A DNA stretch of 64,000 bases from Dyadobacter sp. LHD-138 (lineage in GTDB: Bacteria > Bacteroidota > Bacteroidia > Cytophagales > Spirosomataceae), in the NCBI RefSeq assembly GCF_030929615.1, contig NZ_JAVFVU010000003.1, forward strand, positions 248,001 to 312,000. Reading direction: 5' to 3'. Position 1 is the stretch's first letter, and each line of letters opens with the position of its first letter. A program made the translations under genes and the position numbers. The notes beneath the pieces are model-generated. The model did no database searches. It was not told the DNA's origin and saw only the letters and a program-made list of their open reading frames with translations. Positions 46,458-55,072 of the stretch are shown piece after piece.

Positions 46458-47840
46458 ATGAAGATTCCCATCTTTCCGAAAACAAGCAAGTACGCACTGG
46501 TTCTGATGCTATTCGCTATGCAGTCGCTGCTAGCTCACATCACAATTGCCCAGCAAACATGGCGGGCTGGGACGGCCAGACTGAATATTACCCCTAAACA
46601 GCCCCTGCTCATGGCCGGTTATGCCAGCAGAACACATCCCGCAGAGGGAAAACTGAGTGATTTATGGATAAAGGTGCTGGTTCTTCAGGATGCATCTGGA
46701 AATAAAGCAGCAATGGTTTCCTCCGATTTATTGGGATTTCCCAAACAAGTATCAGACCGTATACGCGGGCAACTCGAAACCACACTGGGGCTGACAAAGG
46801 CTCAGATCATTCTCAACAGCTCTCATACCCATTCGGGGCCGGTGCTGGGTGATGCATTGCAGGATATTTATCCGCTGGATTCGGCACGACAGATGGCGAT
46901 CAACCAATATACTGATAATTTAGAAAAAGAAGTCGTTAAGGCGGTTTTGAAAGCAGCCCGAACAATGGAACCCGTTCGGATTTACGCCCAGCAAGGTGTC
47001 AGTCGCTTTCAGGTAAACCGGAGAAATAATGCGGAAGCCAATCTGGCAGAGCAAACTGAACTCAAGGGACCGAACGATTATGCAGTTCCGGTTTTCAAAG
47101 TGGTAGATCTCAAAAAAAAGACCAAAGCGATTTTGTTTGGCTACGCATGCCACGCCACCGTGCTGAACGGCTATGAATGGTCTGGCGATTACCCAGGTTA
47201 TGCGCAAAGCGAACTTGAAACATCCTTTCCAGGCGTTGCAGCGATGTTTTTCCAAGGAGCCGCCGGCGACCAGAATCCGCTGCCAAGAAAAAAGATTTCC
47301 CTAGCCAAAAAATACGGACTCGAATTGGCCAATGCTGTGAAAGCCGTATTGGAAGAGCCGATGGAAGAACTTACACCGGAATTGAAGACAGCCTACAATG
47401 AACTCAGCCTGGGCCTTACTCCGCTTCCGCAGGCCGAACTAAAAAAAATGGCGCAAAGCTCTGACAGCTACATGCAAAAGTGGGCGAGCCGCATGCTTGG
47501 CAAATCAGCAACCGCCCAGGTGCCTCCAACTACTTACCCCTACCCTGTACAAGTGTGGAGATTGGGCAAGCAGGGGCTTGTGACGCTTGGAGGCGAAGTG
47601 ACAATTGGTTACGCAATCCAGATCAAGAAAATGCTGGGAAAAGAAACTTTCGTAATGGCATATAGCAATGATGTAATGGGTTATATTCCGACGGAAACCA
47701 TTTTGCAAGAAGGCGGTTACGAGGGTTTTTCATCCCAAATGGTTTATGGACAACCCGGAAAATGGAGCCCATCCATTGAATCTACTATACTTAAAGGGGT
47801 TGCAAAAACGGCTGATGCTGTGGGGCTGACCACCAAATAA
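46458..47840 (+). CDS. neutral/alkaline ceramidase-domain protein, exported
   Basis: The frame opens with TTG at 46452; I use the ATG at 46458 (460 aa). Signal peptide about residues 1-32 (LLAHITIAQQ). The mature protein starts WRAGTARLNITPKQPLLMAGYASRTHPAEGKLSDLWIKVLVL, the neutral/alkaline non-lysosomal ceramidase N-terminal domain (PF04734). LNSSHTHSGPVLGD and YACHATVLNG hold zinc-ligand histidines, and FFQGAAGDQNPL is the conserved Asp/Asn block. In bacterial carbohydrate loci such proteins are common and their substrates are mostly not ceramide. It has its own promoter with a LacI-type operator 58 bp upstream, so it belongs to the same regulon. Confidence 0.88.
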   Translation: MKIPIFPKTSKYALVLMLFAMQSLLAHITIAQQTWRAGTARLNITPKQPLLMAGYASRTHPAEGKLSDLWIKVLVLQDASGNKAAMVSSDLLGFPKQVSDRIRGQLETTLGLTKAQIILNSSHTHSGPVLGDALQDIYPLDSARQMAINQYTDNLEKEVVKAVLKAARTMEPVRIYAQQGVSRFQVNRRNNAEANLAEQTELKGPNDYAVPVFKVVDLKKKTKAILFGYACHATVLNGYEWSGDYPGYAQSELETSFPGVAAMFFQGAAGDQNPLPRKKISLAKKYGLELANAVKAVLEEPMEELTPELKTAYNELSLGLTPLPQAELKKMAQSSDSYMQKWASRMLGKSATAQVPPTTYPYPVQVWRLGKQGLVTLGGEVTIGYAIQIKKMLGKETFVMAYSNDVMGYIPTETILQEGGYEGFSSQMVYGQPGKWSPSIESTILKGVAKTADAVGLTTK

Positions 47841-47865
47841 TGCAACTGCGCAGTCATATTTAAAT

Positions 47866-48582
47866 AACCCGTTGGGTAAAATTAAGTAATTTAAATTTTA
47901 ATATTGCTGATGTTCCTTTTGAATAATATTTGTTGATATATTGAATGGAAGTCGAGGCCGTGATTTTACCATTATGTCAATTGAACTAAAAACACCCGTC
48001 TTTGTGCAAATCCCGTGTAGTTTATACATCGCGGCGAACCACCTGTAACACCAAGAGTTTTGGGATGCATAATAACCTTTTTCCGGTACTGTTCAGAAGG
48101 TTTCCTTACAAATTTTAGCCCTTTTGCTTCTTGTCATTTTACAAATTTCAAGCGGCATTGAATCGACAACAAAGTAGTTTTCAAATTCTACAAAATCGCG
48201 ACTTAGATTGCTCCTGATCCATTCGGTCAGGCCAAACAATTTATGTCTGCGTTTATTAAATTGGCTCCTTTCGAGAATGTTTTCGATTGAACCTTCTGGA
48301 ATCATTTTGAATCAACTGATTTTCACTGTCAAGTGACATATACTCAACCGTTAGGCTCAATGCAACAATCTGTAAATCAGTTATCTTAGGTTTCCTTTCT
48401 ACTTTTCTTATATCAAGCGAAATGTCTAAGGACTCAATAGTTTTAAGAATTTTATGGTAATTTTTTACTAATTTTAACATGCATATTGAGGCCTGTTTAT
48501 CGACTCCAATGTACTGAATTTCAATACATTAACCCAATATGAACTTTTCTTTTTCTTACTATTTTATTTCGCCCAACGGGTT
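47866..48582 (-). mobile_element. IS982-family insertion sequence remnant
   Basis: Terminal inverted repeats AACCCGTTGGG (47866-47876) and CCCAACGGGTT (48572-48582) are perfect over 11 bp. They are flanked by a direct repeat AAAT (47862-47865 and 48583-48586), a plausible target duplication. Inside is a frameshifted, truncated IS982-type transposase on the minus strand. At 717 bp the element is shorter than a full IS982 (about 1 kb). It ends 25 bp before the first CRISPR repeat. Confidence 0.75.
47974..48480 (-). pseudogene. IS982-family transposase, frameshifted and truncated
   Basis: Starts ATG at 48480: LKLVKNYHKILKTIESLDIS and then KITDLQIVALSLTVEYMSLDSENQL, the typical IS982 N-terminus. 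After a frameshift near 48300 it continues ERSQFNKRRHKLFGLTEWIR and FVEFENYFVVDSMPLEICKMTRSKRAKICKETF, which holds the first catalytic Asp (VDSMP). A further shift leads to a piece resembling PEKGYYASQN and YKLHGICTKTGVFSSIDI. The remaining third with the last catalytic residue is deleted. Not functional. Confidence 0.8.
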
Positions 48583-48607
48583 AAATCATTAGATACTCGC
48601 TACGGAA

Positions 48608-51600
48608 ATTTCAATTCCAACATGGTACGATTGAAGCAGAAAACGATAAATCGAAGCTGTAATCAAATTCCTATTTCAATTCCAACATGGTACGATTGAA
48701 GCTAGGAAAGGCGTGGTAAGGTTAGGTCAGGTCAGGTAATTTCAATTCCAACATGGTACGATTGAAGCATAATAGTGCGTACATGAAACTATCGGATTCC
48801 AGAGCATTTCAATTCCAACATGGTACGATTGAAACGTCCAGGCGGCTCTTTATCGGGCACCAATTTAATTATTTCAATTCCAACATGGTACGATTGAAAC
48901 TGCGTTGCCGGACGGAAAGAATCCGCCGACAATTTGATTTCAATTCCAACATGGTACGATTGAAACTCCAATAGGTTTGATTCTGTTAATAGCTCCGGTT
49001 TTGATTTCAATTCCAACATGGTACGATTGAAACTCCAATAGGTTTGATTCTGTTAATAGCTCCGGTTTTGATTTCAATTCCAACATGGTACGATTGAAGC
49101 AAAAGATTCACCTTTGGGGTATTAGCGGTATTGATATTTCAATTCCAACATGGTACGATTGAAGCGTTAACAACCGCCGGGGCATTTGCGCCGATCAACA
49201 TATTTCAATTCCAACATGGTACGATTGAAGCTAAAAATCTATCGCCGCCAAGATGTCTAAATTCTGTATTTCAATTCCAACATGGTACGATTGAAGCTTT
49301 CGAAAGAGCAGCAAGATAGAATTAAAGCTGCTTATTTCAATTCCAACATGGTACGATTGAAGCCGCTAGGAGGGTTTTTGTTTGTTGATCTAAGCTAGAT
49401 TTCAATTCCAACATGGTACGATTGAAGCAGATTCTTACCGGCTCGACTATTCGGGGGTAATGTCATTTCAATTCCAACATGGTACGATTGAAGCGGGGTC
49501 AAATGGGGTATTCCATTTCAACGCCTCATTATTTCAATTCCAACATGGTACGATTGAAGCGAGAATACTGCAAAATTCAACAGAGAAATTATCACATTTC
49601 AATTCCAACATGGTACGATTGAAGCGAGAATACTGCAAAATTCAACAGAGAAATTATCACATTTCAATTCCAACATGGTACGATTGAAGCAGTGCCGGGC
49701 AAGAAAAAAATCTGACGGCGTGCTGAATTTCAATTCCAACATGGTACGATTGAAGCTGTCATCGTTCACCTCTGTCTCTGACCTTAATACTGATTTCAAT
49801 TCCAACATGGTACGATTGAAGCTTACTCAGGTTGGCGTGATTGAAACGCAGTTTGAGCATTTCAATTCCAACATGGTACGATTGAAGCTTTGATAGGTTT
49901 CTTAACCCCGACGCTACTTTACTCATTTCAATTCCAACATGGTACGATTGAAGCAACCGAATTTGATTTCGATGTGACCGGATCAACGCCATTTCAATTC
50001 CAACATGGTACGATTGAAGCTTCATCAACATATAATGGCAACTGCATACTTTTTATATTTCAATTCCAACATGGTACGATTGAAGCCGTAAGACGTTCCA
50101 TTTATAGTCAGCGTTCGGGATATTTCAATTCCAACATGGTACGATTGAAGCTGGAGAACACCGCCCGTTACCCAGGAAGTTCTACTATTTCAATTCCAAC
50201 ATGGTACGATTGAAGCGCCAAATGGAAAACATATTCCGATTTGGATCCTGTTATTTCAATTCCAACATGGTACGATTGAAGCTGAAAGTTATCTTTCTAC
50301 CCAACTGATTTTTCTTTATTTCAATTCCAACATGGTACGATTGAAGCCTCTTGCTGATAATTGCGTTGCTACCAGGCTAGAATAATTTCAATTCCAACAT
50401 GGTACGATTGAAGCCTGTTCATCTTGCTTGGTTTCCTCCTTTTTCATAGATTTCAATTCCAACATGGTACGATTGAAGCATAATTAACTTGACAATTCAA
50501 AGATACAGGGTTGTTTATTTCAATTCCAACATGGTACGATTGAAGCTTTATGTCTTTGCCAGGTGTTTCAATTTCAGTAAGATTTCAATTCCAACATGGT
50601 ACGATTGAAGCTTGGATGCTGCACCCAATGGAAAGGTGATTGACTTATTTCAATTCCAACATGGTACGATTGAAGCTATATAGCGCAGCTAATCGGATCC
50701 GCTGGGATTCAATTTCAATTCCAACATGGTACGATTGAAGCTCCACTTCTTTCGGTACCACGCCCAGGGAACAGGCTTATTTCAATTCCAACATGGTACG
50801 ATTGAAGCTACCCAAACGTTGAATATCTACGTACGCGCTCTGCATTTCAATTCCAACATGGTACGATTGAAGCTTTGCAAAGCTACGTGGATGGGAATAT
50901 CAGGATTGCATTTCAATTCCAACATGGTACGATTGAAGCCGTATTGCTCTTCAAATATTAATCCTATTCTAGCCTGATTTCAATTCCAACATGGTACGAT
51001 TGAAGCGAGCGGTGGGGTTACGGGCAGTGGGTCTTTTGGAAATTTCAATTCCAACATGGTACGATTGAAGCGTGTTCTTCAACGGGGTTACTCAGGTCGG
51101 AGTGATATTTCAATTCCAACATGGTACGATTGAAGCTTAATACAAAATACCGTCAGTTCGTAACTAATAATATTTCAATTCCAACATGGTACGATTGAAG
51201 CACTAAGCCCGAATAGCGCATACGTTTGGGCAACATCATTTCAATTCCAACATGGTACGATTGAAGCCGCCGTTGGTAAAGTAGCCGGGTTTAAAGTTGA
51301 CTCATTTCAATTCCAACATGGTACGATTGAAGCCTTTGTGCGGCACCTGAGAAATCGCCAGCCAGAACCATTTCAATTCCAACATGGTACGATTGAAGCG
51401 TCTTCAAGACCGAAGAGCCAGAGAGCTGCTTGCGAATTTCAATTCCAACATGGTACGATTGAAGCTGGCGTGGGTGGGGATATACTCCCGGCTCATGTAT
51501 AATTTCAATTCCAACATGGTACGATTGAAGCTGTACCGTTGAGCTATTGTCTTCCGGTATGGAGGTATTTCAATTCCAACATGGTACGATTGAAGCGGAA

Positions 51601-52914
51601 ATTGGCCCGTTGGCCGATTACATCCCAATTTAATTTCAATTCCAACATGGTACGATTGAAGCAAGTGGCTTAGTAACGTTTTTCATTAATTAAATCTATT
51701 TCAATTCCAACATGGTACGATTGAAGCTCAACACCGTCAGTATCGCCAAACAATCGGTATACAATTTCAATTCCAACATGGTACGATTGAAGCACTTTTT
51801 GCAAGACTGAACAGAATTGTAGTTTACATATTTCAATTCCAACATGGTACGATTGAAGCTCAATACCTCAGGATCGGGTTCTTGGAATGACTCGCATTTC
51901 AATTCCAACATGGTACGATTGAAGCACATGATTAATTACGCGCTTACCGTGAGTATGGTTTATTTCAATTCCAACATGGTACGATTGAAGCCGGTGACGA
52001 TGCCTATAAACCCGTTCGATATATTCAATTTCAATTCCAACATGGTACGATTGAAGCAAAATTCTGTTTTCCCGGTCCCTGTTTCCTTAGATGATTTCAA
52101 TTCCAACATGGTACGATTGAAGCAGGTAATATCCGGCTCCGCGTCTTCTTGAATCATTAATTTCAATTCCAACATGGTACGATTGAAGCTGAATCCAGAC
52201 ATTTGTTTTCTCTCAACCACCCTCATTTCAATTCCAACATGGTACGATTGAAGCAATAACTCGTAATTCTCTGCAATCTTATTTTTCATATTTCAATTCC
52301 AACATGGTACGATTGAAGCATTTACTTTCAGTCGCTTGTAGGTCCTTGGTTTTAGATTTCAATTCCAACATGGTACGATTGAAGCTTTGCTATCCAAAGC
52401 GATTTGCAACCCCGTTGTTTTATTTCAATTCCAACATGGTACGATTGAAGCAGAGGAATTGATCCAGAAGCTTACCGAATTAAAGCTATTTCAATTCCAA
52501 CATGGTACGATTGAAGCTATTAAAACTTGGCTTTGTTCAAAAACGATATCCGGAATTTCAATTCCAACATGGTACGATTGAAGCTTCCCGAAGGATTCAA
52601 CCCAACTGTTGGCGGTTCTCTATTTCAATTCCAACATGGTACGATTGAAGCTGCTTTGTCTGCCATTTTTGATAGGTCAATAGTGGAATTTCAATTCCAA
52701 CATGGTACGATTGAAGCTGTGGCACCGGCACTGAGCAGGGCGGGAATGTTACATTTCAATTCCAACATGGTACGATTGAAGCGGAAATACGCCGTCCCAC
52801 TTCATGGATGAGTTGCATATTTCAATTCCAACATGGTACGATTGAAGCGGGTGCATTAGGTGGGGGTGTCGGAGTTAAAATCATATTTCAATTCCAACAT
52901 GGTACGATTGAAGC
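48608..52914 (-). CRISPR. type I-B CRISPR array, 66 repeats / 65 spacers by my count
   Basis: The 30-bp repeat reads on the plus strand ATTTCAATTCC, then AACATGGTACG, then ATTGAAGC; spacers are 34-37 bp. First repeat 48608-48637, last 52885-52914. I assign transcription to the minus strand. In that sense the repeat runs from GCTTCAATCGTACC to GGAATTGAAAT, the same layout as known type I-B repeats, so the Cas6-made 5' handle would be ATTGAAAT. The cas genes and leader side (52915-53126) agree. Repeats 4-7 (48806, 48871, 48937, 49004) end GAAAC in place of GAAGC. Two spacers are duplicated in tandem: 48967-49003 equals 49034-49070, and 49561-49595 equals 49626-49660. Open frames on either strand of the array are repeat artefacts. 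Confidence 0.98.
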
Positions 52915-53126
52915 CCGTCGCTAAAACGAGCTTATTCTACAATAAACGAACATTTTTAGCTCAAAAACAAGCAAAAAAATCGTCGATGCATGATGGTACG
53001 ATTTTATCTGGGCATCGACGACTGTTAATTATCAACGATTTACACATTAATCTAGGCTACTTTATTCATTTCAGCATGTCAAAGAACATATCGAAAAATC
53101 ACTTCGACGACTTTACTTCTCATTTT
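52915..53126 (-). promoter_or_regulatory. CRISPR leader region between array and cas2
   Basis: 212 bp between the last repeat and the cas2 stop. The part next to the array (52915-52972) is AT-rich and should hold the array promoter and integration signals; I could not assign a clear -33/-7 pair. It also contains the cas-operon terminator at 52973-53021. The repeat beside it (52885-52914) is unmutated, as expected at the leader end. Confidence 0.7.
52973..53021 (-). terminator. cas operon terminator whose loop carries the CRISPR repeat core
   Basis: Perfect 10-bp stem: TCGTCGATGC (52980-52989) with GCATCGACGA (53012-53021), loop of 22 nt. On the minus strand it is followed by seven Ts (52979-52973), so it ends transcripts leaving cas2. 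The loop contains ATGGTACGATT (52993-53003), an exact 11-nt match to the middle of the CRISPR repeat in the same orientation as in the array. Confidence 0.75.
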
Positions 53127-53390
53127 CTAAAGGAAATTATCGGTCGACATTCGCTCCTGGCCAATCACTTCTTTGTCCAGCCAACGCTCTTCGCGGCTTT
53201 TAAATATGATCAGACTGTCCCGATCTTCATCCATAATTCTCCGCGCACTTTGCACCATTTCCTTCAATTTGACTTCTGTAATCTCTCCCTCAAAGACCGA
53301 ATTCTGGATCCAATTCAAATATTTCCGGCAATGTTTCAGCATCTTCCCTACCCTCTTCTCTCCAATATCATAAACCAAAATAACGTACAT
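53127..53390 (-). CDS. cas2: CRISPR-associated endoribonuclease/integrase subunit Cas2
   Basis: 87 aa, the normal Cas2 size. It begins MYVILVYDIGEKRVGKMLKHCRKYL, with the conserved Asp of the ferredoxin fold in VYDI, and continues WIQNSVFEGEITEVKLKEM and DSLIIFKSREERWL. It forms the Cas1-Cas2 spacer integrase together with Cas1. It is the last gene of the minus-strand cas operon, 95 bp after cas1, and is followed by a terminator and then the leader and array. Confidence 0.96.
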   Translation of the reverse strand: MYVILVYDIGEKRVGKMLKHCRKYLNWIQNSVFEGEITEVKLKEMVQSARRIMDEDRDSLIIFKSREERWLDKEVIGQERMSTDNFL

Positions 53391-53485
53391 TGATTCTAAT
53401 GTTTAACTCTTGAAATATCAAAGCTTCGCAATCCAAAGTTGGGGACACCCAACCGGACCGTATAGCCGGTTACCGAAAGCATCCT

Positions 53486-54490
53486 CTACCACATCATCCT
53501 AAAAGGCTTGTAATCTTCAATTCCCAAAAGATGTTTTTGCAACTTGTAGCATTCCAGCTTTACCAAATGTTTATAACTTACGCTTCTTCCTAAACTTCTG
53601 TGTTTAAACGTTTCCTTCAAACGCTCTTCAAATGTTTTTACAAACATCTTGCGAGCGCCTTCTTTCAGTACACATCTGTTTAATTCCTGCCGGAAATCTG
53701 TTGCCTGAATCTGTTTCTTGTTCAACATACTAAAAATGGTCCGGTCAACTAACAACGGTTTGAAAATTTCAGCGAGATCCAATGCCAATGAAAAGCGCCG
53801 GGCTCCCGGTTCATGCAAAAAACTGATTGTCGGATTTAGCTGAGTATGATAAATCTGATCCAGACATACCGTATAACACAGCATATTCCCGAATGAGATC
53901 AACGCGTTGATCTCATTTTTAGGAGGTTGTTTACTTCGTCCTCCCATTTCAAAATCATTGATAATCACGTCAAAAGAATCATAATAAGCCTGGCGAATAT
54001 TACCTTCAATACCCATCAATTCATTGACTTTCAATGTCTGACCGATCAGGGCATGATAGTTTTCGATTCGGGCAATGGACAGACTTACATCTTTTCCCCG
54101 ATTGGAATAATAAGCCAGATTCTTGGAAATATTGAACGATGCACCTTCCACAAATTTATTGGCGATAACCTGTCTCTTTTTCTCCGAAAGGTAATGCCTG
54201 GTTTGTTCCACTTGCATTTTACCTGCCAATAAATATTCCTTTGGCATAAACGATCCGGTGTAATGTTCATAGTAGTCGAAAAAGTGAACGGCCACCTGGT
54301 TTTTACCAAGAAAATTATACAAAGCACTATTGGCATCCAAACTTCCAAAACAATACAGATTGTCTACCGTCTCAATCGGCAGATAACGCGGCTGCAAGTC
54401 GTTTCCTTCCTCATCAACTGGCTGAAAGCAAAGTGTGTTATCTTTTCGGGACAGGCGTCCGGGATTAAACAAGTAAAAAGATTTTTTCAT
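53486..54490 (-). CDS. cas1: CRISPR-associated endonuclease Cas1 (type I-B)
   Basis: 334 aa. N-terminal beta domain (MKKSFYLFNPGRLSRKDNTLCF, PIETVDNLYCFGSLDANSALYNFLGKNQVAVHFFDYYEHYTGSF). The helical domain has EINALISFGNMLCYTVCLDQIYHTQLNPTISFLHEPGARRFSLALDLAEIFKPLLVDR, which supplies the metal ligands Glu, His and Asp of the integrase active site. This is the I-B type of Cas1. It integrates new spacers with Cas2 and gets prespacers trimmed by Cas4, whose gene is 40 bp upstream. Confidence 0.97.
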   Translation of the reverse strand: MKKSFYLFNPGRLSRKDNTLCFQPVDEEGNDLQPRYLPIETVDNLYCFGSLDANSALYNFLGKNQVAVHFFDYYEHYTGSFMPKEYLLAGKMQVEQTRHYLSEKKRQVIANKFVEGASFNISKNLAYYSNRGKDVSLSIARIENYHALIGQTLKVNELMGIEGNIRQAYYDSFDVIINDFEMGGRSKQPPKNEINALISFGNMLCYTVCLDQIYHTQLNPTISFLHEPGARRFSLALDLAEIFKPLLVDRTIFSMLNKKQIQATDFRQELNRCVLKEGARKMFVKTFEERLKETFKHRSLGRSVSYKHLVKLECYKLQKHLLGIEDYKPFRMMW

Positions 54491-54530
54491 AATCTAAGTT
54501 GTAAGTTACTTTTCTCCTTAAAAACCGGTT

Positions 54531-55070
54531 TTACTCCTCCCCTGACCAGCAAAAATCGAAATAGCTGCACGACTTGCATTTCGGCTTTGCCAACAATGGC
54601 GGACATTGTTCGGATTCTATAATCCTGCTGGCGTTTGTAATCCAACCCTCCAAAATATTTTCCCCGTCTTTATCCAGCTCAACCCGTTCCGTTTGCCGGA
54701 GTTTTGGATATTCGATTATACCATATTCAGCTTTGATACCATTCCGCCTGAGAACATACATGTAAAACTGAACCTGTGCAATATGTGCCTGCTCCTTCGC
54801 CGCCGATTTCTTCACCTCATGCACCACACCATTATGCGGATCATAAAAATCGATTTTGGCAGCCAAGCCAATTCCATCCTGCACAGTTGGTTCGACCGAA
54901 ATCTCCACCTCCGTATATCTTTCGGCGCGTTGCGGATAGGTGGTTTCTCCGATTAACTTTCCTTCATATACGATGTCGGATGTATGTTCCATGCGGATGG
55001 CGTGGGCGTGGAGCCACATTTCGCGCTTGCAAACGTGGTAGAGATTGATGAGGGTGGCGTTGATGTTCAT
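54531..55070 (-). CDS. cas4: CRISPR-associated exonuclease Cas4
   Basis: 179 aa. The first iron-sulfur Cys is in LYHVCKREMWLHAHAIRME (about residue 14), and the three others are in CPPLLAKPKCKSCSYFDFCW near the C-terminus. The RecB-type nuclease core includes KIDFYDPHNGVVHEVKKSAAKEQAHIAQVQFYMYVL with the D..EvK motif. Cas4 trims prespacers and selects those with a proper PAM. It starts 2 bp after cas3. Confidence 0.96.
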   Translation of the reverse strand: MNINATLINLYHVCKREMWLHAHAIRMEHTSDIVYEGKLIGETTYPQRAERYTEVEISVEPTVQDGIGLAAKIDFYDPHNGVVHEVKKSAAKEQAHIAQVQFYMYVLRRNGIKAEYGIIEYPKLRQTERVELDKDGENILEGWITNASRIIESEQCPPLLAKPKCKSCSYFDFCWSGEE

Positions 55071-55072
55071 GA

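Noticed and set aside
48753-52811. Many short frames on both strands with repeated motifs such as NSNMVRLK, QFQHGTIEA and NRTMLELK
   Set aside because: They are translations of the CRISPR repeats in the different frames, not proteins.
53025-53075. Second mini-CRISPR in the leader, using the loop core at 52993-53003 and a TGAAAT-like fragment at 53068-53073
   Set aside because: Only 6 nt of the handle match and the distance (about 64 bp) does not fit a spacer.
52860-53393. 177-codon plus-strand frame over the leader and cas2
   Set aside because: It is antisense to cas2 and starts inside the array; composition follows the reverse of cas2 codons.
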